Positions 1-12,180 are shown, counted from the stretch's first letter. The stretch: DNA of 64,000 nucleotides from Lentinus brumalis (GCA_001792895.1 MARA01000073.1:1-64000), one strand, 5' to 3'. A program made the numbers and translations. The notes: generated by a model from the sequence alone, not told the origin.

Positions 1-46
1 CCGCCCTCCCGCCCTCCCGCCCTCCCGCCCTCCCGCCCTCCCGCCC
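1..46 (+). repeat. CCCTCCCG minisatellite, cut by window start
   Basis: At least five 8-bp CCCTCCCG units run from the first base. It is the mirror of the GGGAGGGC array near 24000-24058 and marks the outer limit of the visible left arm. Confidence 0.9.
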
Positions 47-465
47 CGCCTTCCCTACCGCCCTTCTCGCCCTTTTTTCTCCCTGCTCTGCATGTGTATG
101 AGTGACACTCGACGGCCTTTCCTGCTTGATCGCTGGCGCTGCTCAGCTCTGCTGCTCTCCTGCAGGTACGTCATATATTCCTGGCCACCTGATGCGTTGT
201 CCCACCACATGTTCCGCGACATATCATTCTGGGACAGAATTAGCGAACAACCATAGGCTCGGCAAGGACACCGTGACGCAACTCGAGTCCTTGCTGTGGT
301 TGGCCGCCATTTCGGTGACTCCTACATAACGATAAGTAGCGTATACATAGTAGCTTCACTGTAATGTACGCAGACCGACGGTTGCGCATCTTTACGGCTG
401 GCGCGCTCGAGTCAAGCGATAAATATAACACAGAGCAATAATTATTTTACGGGGACTGCACAAGA

Positions 466-588
466 GGGACAACACAGCAGGAACCACTACACAGCGGGAA
501 CGGCGCAAACGACGACATATCGGGAACAGTGACATAGCGGGAACAACAACACAGTGGGAACGACGACATAGCGGGAGCAATTATGTAG
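466..588 (+). repeat. Degenerate CA-AGCGGGAAC short tandem repeat
   Basis: Six or seven imperfect units of the form (G)ACA-AGCGGGAAC, with spacing of about 12-24 bp, lie downstream of the 667-aa gene. A mirror copy is at about 23452-23575. The rest of 1-683 (mirror 23358-24040) holds only the G/C-rich minisatellite and no convincing gene. Confidence 0.6.
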
Positions 589-683
589 CAGGCTAGTCAA
601 GGCTAAAGTACGAGGCGCTCGGAGGCCGCCGTTACAAGAACTATGTACATGAGCGATAAGTTCAGAACAGTCCGCGCGCGATC

Positions 684-2946
684 TCAGGGCTTCCTCTTGA
701 TGGCCTTGCGCCGCTTCTTGGGCCCACCATCGTCAGCAGGATCGCTGTCACTGGCACGTTTCTTGGTGCCTGAAAGATCCTTGTTCTCCTTGCCTGCGGC
801 TGCCCGAGGACGTGCTTGCCAGGTCTCGTCAGGCTTGTTGGGGACGCGACGTGCACGAGTGGTCCTGCGGCCTCCCTCTGGCGCGTCAGTCGTCTCCTCC
901 AACCCGGCCACAGGCGCATCTCCACCGCCATCGGCCTGAACAGGCTGCGGACCAGTGATCTCCATGGGAGGCGGCGCGGTGACGGCCTGCGCAGCGGTAG
1001 TCTGCATGGCAGGCGGCGGGGTCGGCGTGATGACGGTTTGCGCACTGGCAATCTGCACGGGAGGCAGCGCGACAACGGGCTGCACATGCGCCTGCATAGA
1101 CAGCCCGGCCGAGGGCGAAAACGACTGCAGAAGAGAGGATGTGACGTTGGGAAAGGCGCTGGGCCCGGGGAGTGTAAGGCCGGCTGACGCGTTGAACGGG
1201 GTGGCTGCGTTCGGGACGGTGAGGCCGGCAGATAGATCGGGGTAAGAGATCACAGATGCACCAGGCAGGCCAAAATTGGTGGTTGCGTTCGGGACGGTGA
1301 GGCCGGCTAACGGATCAGGGAACTTGATGTATGTGTCCGACCCGGGCACAGCTGGCGCAAATGACATGTCGCCCAGCATATCAGAGAACGAGGCGCCTTC
1401 ACCGAACTCATTGTACGCGAACGGTTGGTTGCCGTCCGGGAGCGGCAGGTTTGTGTGACCCATTCCAGGCAACTGCATGTTGAGCGCCTGCGTCGAGTTG
1501 AGCGAGTAGAGGTTGATATCGTGCAACAGCTGGGCGTCGAGATCGAGAGGGTCGGGGAGGCTAGGGAAACTGGACGGCGGTGCAGCAGGCGACAGCAACG
1601 ACGGGCCAGGGCTGGGAGGGCGGCATGGCCGTGTGACCTTGTCACGCTCGTCGAGGATGATCTGGGGCGTGGCCACTACGCGTGGAAGGACTGGAACAGG
1701 CAGTGGAGCAGGTGAGGCAGTCGCGGAAGGTCCTGGGGCATCCGCGTTGGGCACCAAGATGCCTGTTACGGACGACGGAAGTGCACGTCTGCTACGGACG
1801 TCTTCGGCTGGCACCGTATGTCAGACATACTCACGCGCAAACACGAATAGGGACTCACGATAAACACCCTTGGCAAATTGGACATGCGGGCGTGCGAAAG
1901 CATCTCGGAAATTGGGTGTTATCTGCGCAAAGTTGTGGCCCAGGAGATTGGTTCCTTCATGAACGCTACATCACGGATGTGTCAGTGCTCAGTGCGCAGC
2001 GAGAGAGATAGAAAGGGTAACACACGCGAACGAGCCAATCGCGCCGCCCTGGTCCGGCATGGGTCCGGACACGATCACCGTTATACAACAGCCCATTGTG
2101 TACGCGTATGGGGCGATTGCGCGCCGGAGGTTCACGGGACCGTGGTCGATGGCACTGAACATGGTTGAGACGCGTTCATGAACATGGCATGCCACGGGAC
2201 TCACTGCTGGTACTCCTCCGGGGTGCGCTCAACCGTGGTGTCGATGGAGGGATTCTTCGCCGCCTCCACAAGCGCATGAGAGCGCGCCTTGTCCTCGGTG
2301 GCAGCCGCGGCAATCTCGCGCTTGATGTCATCGGGCTCCTCCTCGAACGCGTCCGCGGTGAAGGTCCTGACGATAGCGAGACGCTCCTCCCGAGGCAACT
2401 TCTGGATGCCGCGCTCTGCCGCGATCCTCCTGAGCTCGGCCTTGACCTTGCTCTGTACCTTCGACTTGTAGAAGCGCTTGGAATAAATCTCGATCTCCTG
2501 GAGGGCACGCGTGTTCTTGACGCGAGGGATGTTCTCGGGTGCGCTCGCTTTCACGGTCTTCGTTTGGCCGGGGTTCTTGTGCCCGTGGTTGTGATACCAC
2601 GTTTGGATTTGCTATGTGTCGTAGAGCCTCGCGTGAGCATGCTGGCAGACTACTGAGCGCGATACATCGCAGACAAGCGAGTGCCGCAGACCAGATGACA
2701 TGAACTTACCACCTTCCTGACTTCTATCGCCTTAGCGAGTCGCTCGGCCTCCTCGAGCGTGAACGGCCTGTGCCACTCCCCCTTCCCAAACTCGGCGTCC
2801 TCCTCACACCACCTGATGAACCACTCGTGCCATGTGCTCGCGAGCCACGGCGTCGTGGTGTTGCTTTTCTGGGCATTGCGCCATTCGGATGTCAGGTTGA
2901 GGAGCCAGTCCCATTGTTCACCTGAAGACCACTTGCGGGGTGCCAT
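684..2946 (-). CDS. 667-aa KDZ cargo protein, left copy, five exons
   Basis: Exons run 2946-2710, 2611-2205, 2154-2026, 1965-1859 and 1807-684, joined by GT-AG introns of about 50-100 nt. They mirror the right-arm gene, whose exon lengths sum to 2004 nt, an exact multiple of three. The N-terminal 80 residues are Trp/Glu-rich (MAPRKWSSGEQ, then WHEWFIRWCEE). A predicted helical, charged segment follows, then a short module with LRRAIAPYAY, a VSGPMPDQGG turn and a HEGTNLLGHNF motif. The C-terminal half is a disordered Pro/Ala-rich tail with AGLTVPNA repeats and a lysine-rich end (GGPKKRRKAIKRKP) that suggests nuclear localisation. From memory, this architecture occurs in an unannotated protein family widespread in agaricomycetes; its function is unknown. 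It is transcribed divergently from the Ala/Pro-rich gene, about 400 bp away. Confidence 0.78.
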
Positions 2947-3344
2947 AGTCAGTGAGAGTTCTGCAGGCGGTGTAGAGGCGTCGGCAAACGGGGAGAGTGG
3001 GCGAAAAATGGGAAGATGGCCATGGCCAGGTTCTGCGAGCACAGCAGCCAATCGCACGCAAGCCGGGATGGAATCGGAGAGAACAGCAGAGGGCCCACGC
3101 AGCGAGAATCATTGGGCGAAGAGCCTGAGCGAAGCACGTACGTGCCGTCTGAGGTCGATGCAAACAGAGGAGGAATTAACATAACAACGGAAGGCGCCCA
3201 CGGAATGCCACGAGTGAAATTGGCGGTCGCGCGCCTATCAGTTGCACTCCTTGCCTCTGCCCATAAAGTATCCGCCTCTGTCGCTCGACGGTAAGTATCA
3301 TCTTCCCTCCGCTCCTCGTCCGCGTCTCTCACTGCTCATTCGCA

Positions 3345-4424
3345 ATGGCTACACAGTCCCGCCCCACAGGTGCCGCCGACCCCAACACTCGCGGCTCACA
3401 GCTGCTACGCGCCCTCTTGCGCCTTCTCCAAGAGGACGCTAGTGCGTGCTCTCTCTCTCTCCACGTCGATGGCCACTGACCGCGCAACAGGTGACCACCC
3501 TGACCGCGATGCACGGATGTACCTCTGCGTCCAGTTCCTAGCATTTGCCTTGCGTGGTAAGTGACCATGTGCCCCCTCCTGCTGCCTCCGTTACTGATAT
3601 GACACCCTCAGGCGAAGAGGTTATGGCGTTCGGCTCGGACGCCAGCCCGCCTGACGAGGAGTCGCTCGTGCGGAGTCTTCGACGCCTCTTGAGCTCCGAG
3701 GGCCCCTCGGCCCCTGCCCCGGCTGCATCTGGGTCTCGCGCTGCCGTTGCCGTTTCGGACGAAGAGGTTGACGTGGACTACGCTGACGCTCGCCGCGACG
3801 CCACCATGCGGCGTGGCCTTCCTTATTACCCCTCCTGGGGCAGCTCGTCCCACACGCTTCGTCGCACGCCGCCGACCCACGTTGCCCCGGCTACAGCCAC
3901 TCCTCCTGCCGCTGCTCCTCCTGCCGCTGCTCCCGCTGCAGCCCCTGCCCCTGCCCCGGTTGCCGCTGCAGCCCCGGCTCCCGCTCCTGTCGCTGCCCCG
4001 GCTCCCGCTCCTGTCGTTGCCCCGGCTCCCGCTCCTGTCGTTGCCCCGGCTCCCGCTCCTGCTGCCGTCCCAGCTCCCGCTCCCGCCCCTGTCCCCGCAG
4101 CGACTGCCACGTCCCACCTCGGACCCTTCATCCGGCGCGTGACCCAATGCAGCCGTGGATTGCTCCGGAGAGTAACTCGACCACCTGGTATGTTGTGACC
4201 GTGGGCCTGACGCGTCGGAGTGTTTGACAACAGGTTAGTCAAGGCGTGGCGCACACATGGGAACTGAGCCGCTGACTTGGGTCTTCAGCCACCAGATGCG
4301 GCGTGCGACTGACACGGTCAAGAACAACTCCGCTTGCAGCGCAACCTCGCGCAACGCCGCGATCGAGAGCTTCGTCGCGCAGCTCGCGATTCCCGGTGTG
4401 GTCTTGTGTTCCCCCAACGCGTAA
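3345..4424 (+). pseudogene. Ala/Pro-rich KDZ cargo gene, left copy, frameshifted
   Basis: Exons are 3345-3441, 3491-3556, 3612 to about 4235, and a last exon ending at a TAA at 4422-4424. The N-terminal part has a short helical segment (QLLRALLRLL), then LCVQFLAFALR and an acidic stretch with a second RSLRRLL helix. A tract of PAPAPVAA repeats, coding from about 3890 to 4110, follows. A WYVVTVG motif and a possible GVFDN follow the tract; together they resemble the start of an RNase H1 N-terminal (viroplasmin-like) fold, a weak guess. A G missing near 4129 (TTCATCC versus TTCGATCC in the right arm) and two extra bases near 4206 break this copy, so it ends early at 4198. Confidence 0.6.
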
Positions 4425-4726
4425 GTGTTCCCGCTGGGAAATGTTCGGGGTCCTTGTTCCGAACAGGCCACCGTACTCATAGATGTCATGTTGTCGTCTC
4501 GGTCTCCTTGCTGATCGTGCTGAATCGTGTGTCCGTATGTTCTGTTGTGGCTTGCTGTGTGTTTGTTTCTATTCTGGTCTCTGTGCCTCTCGCTCTTGCG
4601 ACACTGTCCCGTGTATATCCTTGTGTAACCCAGATCTGTACGTTCGGACTTTGAATGCCAACGTGGCCGTGTGGCCCTTATTATTTATAATGCACTCTGT
4701 CTGGAACCGCCCCTCGACCACCCATC

Positions 4727-5481
4727 ATGGGCCGCGCACCCCGATATCAGACCTCTGAGGCGCGCCTAGCTGCGTGGCAGGCTGCCGTTCGACGGTATGC
4801 CCAGACCCCGAGGTTAGTTACCTCAAACATGTCGCAGTGTGCTTTGCCTGAGATCTTGTCAGTGGCCAAGCAGCACGCAGCACGGCCAGCGCACGGCACT
4901 ACACGAAATGCAAGCAGGCCAGAGACACGTTGCTCGGGATAGACCTGCCACCGGACATGCGGCGGTACGCACGCTCATTCCGGCACGCTTCCTTCTTGTT
5001 CGCAGGAGGGCAGCAGGGCTTGGAGCTTGGGCTTGGTAGCCATCCTTATGCCTTCGTCTTCCCCGAGAGAAGGGTCTATACTTCTCTCACCAAAGAGGAA
5101 AGAGGGCGCTGGGACGACCGCTCGGCCCGGGTTTCGACTGTGATCTACCACAACATCATCGAGGTTGCCCGGGCACGCATGGAGAGCTGGAAGGTGTCGG
5201 ACCTGGACGAGTCTGCTGTGGAAGCCGAGCTCGTGCAAGAGATCAGCATGCGACGCGATGCATGGGTGTGTGCCAGAGATGCGGGCATCGCGGGCTTGGT
5301 TGAGGACACAGAGTACATCCATGATCTGTACTTGGTCTGGGGCGCGAAGGTCGCGCTGATGCTTGGGGAGGAGTGGGAGTGTCGCAAGCAAGGCTTAGGC
5401 ATATATGAGCTTGCATACAGGAACAAAGAGCTCCCCTGGCAGAGGATGGTCAAGGAGATGCGTAGTCGTATGGATTCCTAG
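4727..5481 (+). CDS. 234-aa KDZ cargo protein, left copy, two exons
   Basis: Exons 4727-4812 and 4863-5481 are joined by a 50-nt GT-AG intron; the CDS is 705 nt, in frame. The N-terminus (MGRAPRYQTSEARLAAW) is a basic, Arg/Ala-rich helix continued by SARHYTKCKQARD across the splice. The body is acidic and helical, with many Glu/Asp/Arg and repeated Trp and Met. I see no signal peptide, membrane segment or recognised catalytic motif. A basic helical N-terminus of this kind is common in short ORFs of basidiomycete transposons and suggests nucleic-acid binding, which is inference only. It lies between the Ala/Pro-rich gene and the transposase, in the same orientation. Confidence 0.68.
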
Positions 5482-5650
5482 CATTGTAACCACTCATCTG
5501 ACTGTCACGCTCTCCTCAGGGCTATTCGATACTGATATGCGTCACATATGCATCGTTTAAGAGTGGGCCAAGTGTATCGACCTTGCACCCCGGACATCAC
5601 TTTGAGGAGGGCGGCATACGTCCGGCGATCTAGGATAGGCAGGGTTACAC

Positions 5651-6058
5651 ATGGACTTTATACCGCTCCTACAGCCGATTCCGAGTGCACCAACCGACCA
5701 ACTCCAACCAAGCGGCATGTGGCACCAATATACGCGTAATGACTGCTGGAAACCTCATCCAAGATCTGGCGAATGTGCGAGAGCTTGGGAGCATGTTATT
5801 CGTATGTTTGTCTCATGTCCCACTTTCTCATACATAGTTAAACGGCTCCTGATTGGCTCCCTCAGGGACGTGGGAATCAGCGCTGGTGTCTATCTCGAGA
5901 ATTTGCGCGCTTTTGGCCAGCACATCAACACTCTCCTCTACTGTGCTCTCTCCCATCGCTTCGACACTGCTCCTCACCCTCCTCCCACTGCAGTGAGTCT
6001 CAACCTGCCCAGCACCCCTCAAGCAGCGGCACTGACCACATCCTGCACGGCGGTATAG
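5651..6058 (+). CDS. Small hypothetical ORF (135 aa), left copy
   Basis: Single open frame of 135 aa between the 234-aa gene and the transposase. The central part (VKRLLIGSLRDVGISAGVY) is amphipathic and looks protein-like; the N-terminal 30 residues and the Pro/Ala tail do not. A possible intron begins at the GTGAGT near 5994 and would replace the tail. It may be an exon of a longer gene or an untranslated leader of the transposase. Confidence 0.35.
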   Translation: MDFIPLLQPIPSAPTDQLQPSGMWHQYTRNDCWKPHPRSGECARAWEHVIRMFVSCPTFSYIVKRLLIGSLRDVGISAGVYLENLRAFGQHINTLLYCALSHRFDTAPHPPPTAVSLNLPSTPQAAALTTSCTAV

Positions 6059-6389
6059 GTGTTTCTCAGCCAAGATGGTCCCAAAGCTCGTGTCGCCGCA
6101 CGGCACGCACGAAGGCGCGGATCTGTATGATGGTCAGTGCTCTAACAGTCATTTTGTCTCTCAACTAATCCATTCCTTCTCCCAAGACGGTCGGTAGAGT
6201 GCAACACGCATGGCGCATCCCGGCATGCGCCGTGTGGAGGGTAGAGTAATTCCCTTACAGACAAAGTACGTGCACTTCTCTCCGCTCGGACGGACGTCGA
6301 GCAAGGGCTGGGGCTGATGAGGATCTGCTCTCAAAAGGGTTCAACCCACGGTGCTCGCCCTTTTATTCCCACCTCTCCCATCCCGCGCC

Positions 6390-9300
6390 ATGGCCAAGCT
6401 CAAACGCCTCCGCCGTTGGGTCGCCAGCGTGGCCAGCATGGTGAAACGCTGCAAGGATGGCAAGCATGGCACTCGGTACACCTTCGACGACGACGACGAT
6501 GCAGAAGAACGCGTGGAACGTGCGTCTGCAACACCTGTCCCGAACGAGCGCCATCGCCACGTCGACTACTGCTATGCCGGCCATCGCCCCTCCACCCAGA
6601 CATCCTATGTCGAGCTACCCCAGGACACGGCCAAGCGTCCTCGCTCGAGCTCTGCGCCACCACCCGCGCCTCCCACCGTTCCGTTCATGTCTGAAGACGA
6701 CTTTGGCGACTATCACGATGGCGTCGATCACTCTTACGCCCAGAACCACCAGTTCGGCCCTTCAGACGAGTCCGTCCCTCGTGCTCGCACGGCAGCGGTG
6801 AGTCCTCTACTTCCTATACGGTCACGCCGCTCTGAACACGACTGCGCAGGACCGCCCCTTACTCATCTGGGCGCCGCACGTCGACGAATACCTTGCCGAA
6901 TTGCTGCGTCTGGAAGGACGTGGGGAGCACACTGGCGCCATCTGCTCTCGATGTGGCCAGGCTCGCTGCGCCTTCTATCGCTGCGACGACTGCGCGAACA
7001 CGTCGATGTTCTGCGCAGGATGCATCACTGCCGACCACGCGTCTAACCCTCTTCACCGCATCAAGGTACGTGCACGGACTGCTCTCATGGTGCCGCTCAT
7101 TGGCAAATGCTGACGACTCCTCAGGAATGGCTGCCGGCTGGATGGTTCCGACGTGCCAGCCTCAAGGCTCTCGGCCTGCGCGTCCAGCTCGGCCACGAGC
7201 CCGGAGACAGGTGCTGGAACCCCAAGAGAGCATTTGCGGATGACTTTGTCGTCCTCGACGTGTCCGGAATCCACGAGCTCGCGGTGGACTTCTGTGGCTG
7301 CCAGCGAGCTCTCCCCCACAACGTCCAACTACTCCGTGCACGCTGGTATCCCGCGACCTATACCGACCCCCGGACGGCTGCTACGTTCCGCCTACTCGAA
7401 GACTTCCATCTCATGTCTACGCAGTCGAAGGTGTCGGGTTGGGAATATTATACAACATTATCTCGGCGCACGGAGAACACCGGTGTTGTGCCGTCGAAGG
7501 TATGTATCTCTCATGAGCCTCACGCACATTGAATGACATGTTTGCTGTAGGATCGCTACCCCTCTTTCATGCTCATGGCGAGGCAGTGGCGCCACCTCAA
7601 GATGATGAAGCGCGGCGGCCGCGGCCACGCTCCGGGAGGCGTCAAGGCGACAGTCGCCGGTGAATGTGCTGTCGAATGTCCTGCTTGTCCTCAGGAGGGG
7701 AAGAATCTCCCCGAAGGTTGGGAACATGCGCCGGCGTGGATGAGGTAAGTCATGCTGCGCTTACTCGTGCGTGCGAGCCACTAACTATCATCCCAAGATG
7801 GATTTATCAGACCTTCATCTCCCTGGACGCCAACTTCCGCCTCAAGCGAAAGAAGGTCTCGACGGAGGCGAACGACCCCAGCATGAACGCAGGGTGCGCG
7901 TACGTCGTCGAGGATAAGGCGTACAAGGCATTTCTGGAGGCCACCGGTAACATGCCGACGGAGAAGCACGCTCACTGCAACAATCACAACGCCGTCAAGC
8001 TCGCCAACCTCAAAAATAGCGCAACACTCGCGGCGACGGGCATTGGTGCTGTCGACTGTGCTCGACATGGACTCAGACGGCCGTGTTCAGTCGGAGATCT
8101 TCAGAAAGGCGAACGGTAAGATCACTTGCCAAGTCTATTATGTTCCCGCGCTGACCTGCTTGTGCATCAGTTACGCAAATATGGACTACTTACTGAATAG
8201 CACGCTACAGCACATGACGATGCTTCATGCCCCCTCGCGGCCGCTCCCCCGCCGCAAGGTGATGGCTATATATGACATCGCGTGTCAGTTCGGCATCAAT
8301 CTGAACGCACGCTTTGTTACTTACGGGTTCATCACCCTAGGCGTCCGCTCCCTTCGATGGGCTGTCCCCAAGTTCCATATCGCAGCTCATCGCGAGTATT
8401 GTCGCAGCTCATACTCCTTGCACTACCTCCCACGGTGTGGCCGCATCGACGGCGAGTTCATCGAGCGCAACTGGTCGCTCCTGAACCCGATCGCATCGTC
8501 AACGAAGGAGATGGGCCCGGGGTCCCGCCGGGATATCATCGACGACGCTATCGCCGATCAGAACTGGCAGAAGGTAGTCAAGATGCGTATGTAATCACTA
8601 CTCATATCAGGTCATGAGCTGATCTTCTCTCTTAGCCTGGACGTTGCTCGAAAAGATCAAGACGGCCGTGCCGGAGTGCAACAAACACGCCCTCGCATTC
8701 GAGGAGTATACCTCCGCCTTCCCCAACGACACTATCGCGGAATGGACGCGCATGGTGGAGGCATGGGAGGCCGACCGCACTGCGCCTAACCCATTCCTGG
8801 TGGAGCGTGCGAGTGCGTAGTTTCTCTCTGATCGTCGTCCTCGCCAACTGACTTACACATATACAGCTGTCTCTGAGTCCGCCATCCGGAAGAAGCTCCT
8901 GGAGGACGACGCCGAGGCTTTGCGCCTCGGCAGCGTGGTGATCTTGCATGAAGAGTTCTCAAGCAGCACCATGCTATCTGCTGGTATTGACCTCGAAGAG
9001 CAGCAGTGAGTTCTTCGATCAGCTACCGTCATGATCGATCCTGACCTTCTGTTAGGCGCGAACACATCGCGGAGCTCGCCGGGATGCACAACCATGCGAC
9101 CAACTTGGCCCGCGCGAAAGCTTTGGACCGGCAGAACACCCTCCACCGCAAGCTCGCGGCGTGGTTCAAGGTGCAGCAGCTTTTCATGCCTGGAGTCGTC
9201 GCCCGCCGCGCTCAGCTCACCATCACGCCGACATTGCAACAACCCCAGAAGATGCCCATCCTACTGCCCAGCGCGAGCCTGCTGTTCATGGAAGTCGACG

Positions 9301-10250
9301 CGAAGCTGGTGGAGCAAGAGTGGCTCCTCCGCGAAGCTCAGGCTCACGACGCGCTCTCGCAGATCCGAGGTCTCCTCGAGCTCCGCTATCACCTCTATAA
9401 AGTCAAGGACCGTTTCGCGCGGGGTCAAGGAATGAACACGCGTGCGATGAACTCCATTGCCACCGTGCAGTACAAGATCGACATGACAGCACTGCGGTAC
9501 CGAGCTGCCCGCGACGCCTTGGCGAACATGTCAGCCCCGCTGCGCAAGGACCGGGACGGTTGGCGCACGACGCTTCGGGAACTCAACGACAGTGACCTCC
9601 GCCATGTCAGTGAGGACGAAGACGCTACGGAAGGGACGCGCGCCATCTCCTGGATCTGGCGGCAAACAGATTCGACGACCACAGATACGGCCGGTATCCC
9701 AAATGCTCAAGAGAGCGTTCAAGAGTGTGAGTGATGTTTCTCCCGGTCGCCTGCGTGTCCTCATTGATGTCTTCCGGTAGCCCTGCGTGTCGAGTGGTGT
9801 AAGGCGCGCGCTCGGGCGCATCGCTGGAAAGAGGAGTGTGTGCTGGTCGAGGAGGAGATGCGGCGCGTGGTGGCCTATCACAAGTGGGCTGCCAAGAACT
9901 GGGAGGAGCGCATCGGCCCTAAGTTCAGCGACCGCCCCGACTACTACGAGGGTGCGCGTGCGTATGCCCTCCGGCAATCGGCCATCCGGACCCGCATGCA
10001 CCAGTTCTGCTCTCGTTCGTGGACTTATGTCACAGCATGGCTGCACCTCGCCACTCCCGCGCCAGCTGACGACGGCGTGTCCATGTCAGGCACCACAGAC
10101 AGCCTTCCCGACCTGACTATGATGGCCAACTCATCATCCGCATCCATCCGAACTGGTACCGACAGCATCCCCGACCTGACCACGATGACGAACTCGTCGT
10201 CCGCGTCCATTCAAACTGGTAACGACAGCCTTCCTGAACTGGAGCGCTAG
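6390..10250 (+). CDS. KDZ transposase, intact, 10 exons, 794 aa
   Basis: Exons are 6390-6797, 6850-7065, 7125-7499, 7551-7744, 7798-8115, 8171-8586, 8636-8812, 8867-9005, 9056-9726 and 9781-10250. They total 2385 nt, phases agree at all nine GT-AG junctions, and the frame is open to a TAG stop. Residues about 165-205 hold a CxC2-type cysteine cluster (CSRCGQ, CAFYRCDDC, FCAGC, then H-H) characteristic of KDZ transposases. The core follows in family order: CPACP-GKNLP, DANFRLK with the first catalytic Asp (about residue 408), GDLQKGERY, YDIACQ with the second Asp (about 540), the PKFHIAAH and DGEFIERNW blocks with a Glu (about 605), and STKEMGPG-RRD. The C-terminal third is a helical, coiled-coil-like region. 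It should bind the element ends and catalyse cut-and-paste transposition. This is the only open transposase copy in the window. Confidence 0.93.
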
Positions 10251-11469
10251 GTTGGGTCGGTCATGAGCCTTGGGAACGGCGAAGGTGGGAGCTTGGTGAA
10301 GATGGAGTTTGTAGACTAGGTGCGCAGCTTATACATCTGCTATCCCTCGTCCCCTCCGCGCAAGTTTGCGGCTTCCGTTATCGCCTCCACCATGTCTGGC
10401 CTCCGCACTATCCCTTCCGCCGGCTTGTCCTGTGCATATTGTCATAGCTTGTCCGTCTGTGGCTGTTCCTTCTTGTGTCCCGAGTCCCTTACATTCCCTC
10501 GTGTACCTTCAAAAGCCTCTCGCATGTCGCTCGCGCTGCAATGTTGTGTTCATATGGTCCATGATACGTGTCGCATACTGTACCTCTATATATGATAGCA
10601 TGCTGATGTTGGGGCTATGTCTCTGTTTGAGCGCAATGTCATATCTTTCTTGCTAATGCGACATGTGAAGCTGAGGGTGCGCGCAGGATCATAAGACTTG
10701 TCGACCACGCGAGAGACTTAGACGTTTTTGAGCCATTGTGGCTGTGCAGGAGGACTTGAACGATTTCGTAGGCTTGCCCAGGCGCCTGCACCTATGTTCC
10801 TCTGCTCAACCTGTCTGGGTCGCGCCTCTGCTTGCTCCACCTCTCTCGTTCTATGCACTTCATGGAGCCCCGAGTGTCTACTCATACTTACAGTGTCTCG
10901 CTTGAGCCTGCGAACATCAGGACCATTCCGGTGTGCGACATACTCACTGACTTAAAGCTTGGGGCTCAATTGAGCCTCTCACAAAGACTGGCAGGTCTGG
11001 ACCTGGCCTCAGCCGGCACACAGTCTGAAAACAACGTGCAGAGGAGGTTTATGGTGGATGGGTGTACCAGAACCGCCCAGCGCGCGTACTTCGGGTGGGC
11101 GTCCCACGGGCCCAGGTAAGCAAACCAATTGCTCATTCAGCCCGAGGAGCATAACCTGCGGACGAGCCTCCTGCCTGCCAGTGGCGCGCGTGTGTACGGG
11201 TCGATACTGTCGCACTACGCTCACATTCGCGCTGGCTACATGCACAGGCAGACAGATAGCAGGTCAGAGTGGCTGGGCTCGCATGCGAGGAGCGGAGCGT
11301 GCCCCGGCGCGTGGCCGCTGCGTGCGCGCGCGCACGGGAAGCGACCTGCTTCCAGCTCACCTCTATGGATCGACTGACAGCCTGCGCTGACTGTGTCTCA
11401 GCCCGTACAGGTACCCAGTGAGAGGCAGTGGGGCCGCAGGGCCCGGCGCGTGCGCGACCGCACGGAACC
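10251..11469 (+). other. Non-coding segment downstream of transposase, left copy
   Basis: About 1.2 kb with only short, unconvincing frames. I see no gene, RNA or tandem repeat. The mirror is 12571-13789. It presumably forms the subterminal part of the transposon. Confidence 0.6.
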
Positions 11470-11785
11470 TCATCCGGGAAGGATCGCATCACCCGCATAC
11501 AGCCATCTGCAAGACGGCCATGAAAGTGCTCGGCACTGACGAAGAAAGCGTCTCCAGCGCGTTCATGATCCGCCAGAAACTCTCGGAAGGAGGTGTGCAA
11601 GATGCGGAATCGAGAGTGGACATTGTCACGTTCGAAAAGGACGACAGACCGCAGCTTGTTGAGGATGGGTACCGATTCGGATGTAGGCATGTCTGTCAGC
11701 TTCTCTAGCGTCGACGGGGATATGCCGTCGGAGTCCTGCAGCGTGATGAGGTACCCGAGCACGCATTGCAGTCGCTGCTGCACCC
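11470..11785 (-). pseudogene. STAND/NACHT gene, 3' fragment beyond the KDZ insertion
   Basis: Read on minus from 11785, this gives the post-NACHT region usual in basidiomycete STAND proteins: VQQRLQCVLGYLITLQDSD, then an SVVLFERD strand, SRFRILHTSFREFLADHERA, FFVSAEHFHGRLADGCMRVM. It continues the frame of 24656-27383 once the KDZ element is removed. It ends abruptly at 11470, where the inverted left KDZ copy begins, so the C-terminal repeat domain is lost. Confidence 0.88.
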
Positions 11786-11793
11786 GCGGAGAG
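11786..11793. repeat. KDZ target-site duplication, left copy (GCGGAGAG)
   Basis: Exact match to 24648-24655. It lies in the STAND reading frame (minus strand, Ser-Pro-Arg codons), and one copy is enough to rebuild the frame across the insertion. Confidence 0.9.
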
Positions 11794-11890
11794 CACCTGT
11801 ACCTGGCAGTAGAATATATCACCCTCTCTAAGTAGTGACGAAGTACGATGTATGCCGTTCTCTCGTTAGAGACCCCCCAACATATATATG
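11794..11890 (+). repeat. KDZ terminal inverted repeat, left end
   Basis: Reads CACCTGTACCTGGCAGTAG, then AATATATC and, about 50 bp in, GATGTATG. Read inward, the opposite end (24647 to about 24550) has CTGTAGTTAGGATATATC and also GATGTATG. The match is imperfect over roughly 90 bp. Confidence 0.6.
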
Positions 11891-12180
11891 GATCTAATAC
11901 CAATACAATGCGAGCCATGGGCTGCTAGTAAGCATTGTTACTTACTCCTTGCACCCTTATACGTGCGGGTTTCCGGCCTCCCTTGACATAGCCTGACATA
12001 CGATGGCGCCCGCCCGCCCTGTCCCAAAACGGCGCAGCCTCTTGTGGATGTACGCGTACCTCCCGTTCCGGGAGATACATTCGACCTCCGACAGCGTCCC
12101 CGTGCGTCATAATCATGCGCGTACGGTAGTTGCTGACCTTCCCGTTTGGGAGGACATGCCTGGGTCGCGCCCTGCCCCGC

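Larger units (their letters stand above)
1..11469 (+). repeat. Left arm of an 11.5-kb inverted repeat
   Basis: This segment is the near-perfect reverse complement of 12571-24040: paired positions sum to about 24040 throughout, and every long open frame has a mirror frame. I counted only about ten differences, including a missing G near 4129, two extra bases near 4206, an extra C near 6611, substitutions near 2024, 7493, 9867 and 11191, and a 3-nt gap near 3186. The inner boundary is sharp: identity ends at 11469, where the sequence changes to the 3' part of a STAND gene. The outer end lies in a CCCTCCCG tandem repeat cut by the window start, so the copy may continue beyond the window. It is a second copy of the KDZ transposon and lacks the element's other terminal segment (777 bp). 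Confidence 0.97.

Noticed and set aside
466..588. CA-AGCGGGAAC repeats as a CRISPR array
   Set aside because: Units are short, imperfect and irregularly spaced, and the organism is a eukaryote.
684..10250. TET/JBP dioxygenase as KDZ cargo
   Set aside because: No HxD...H iron-binding pattern or related blocks seen in any cargo ORF.
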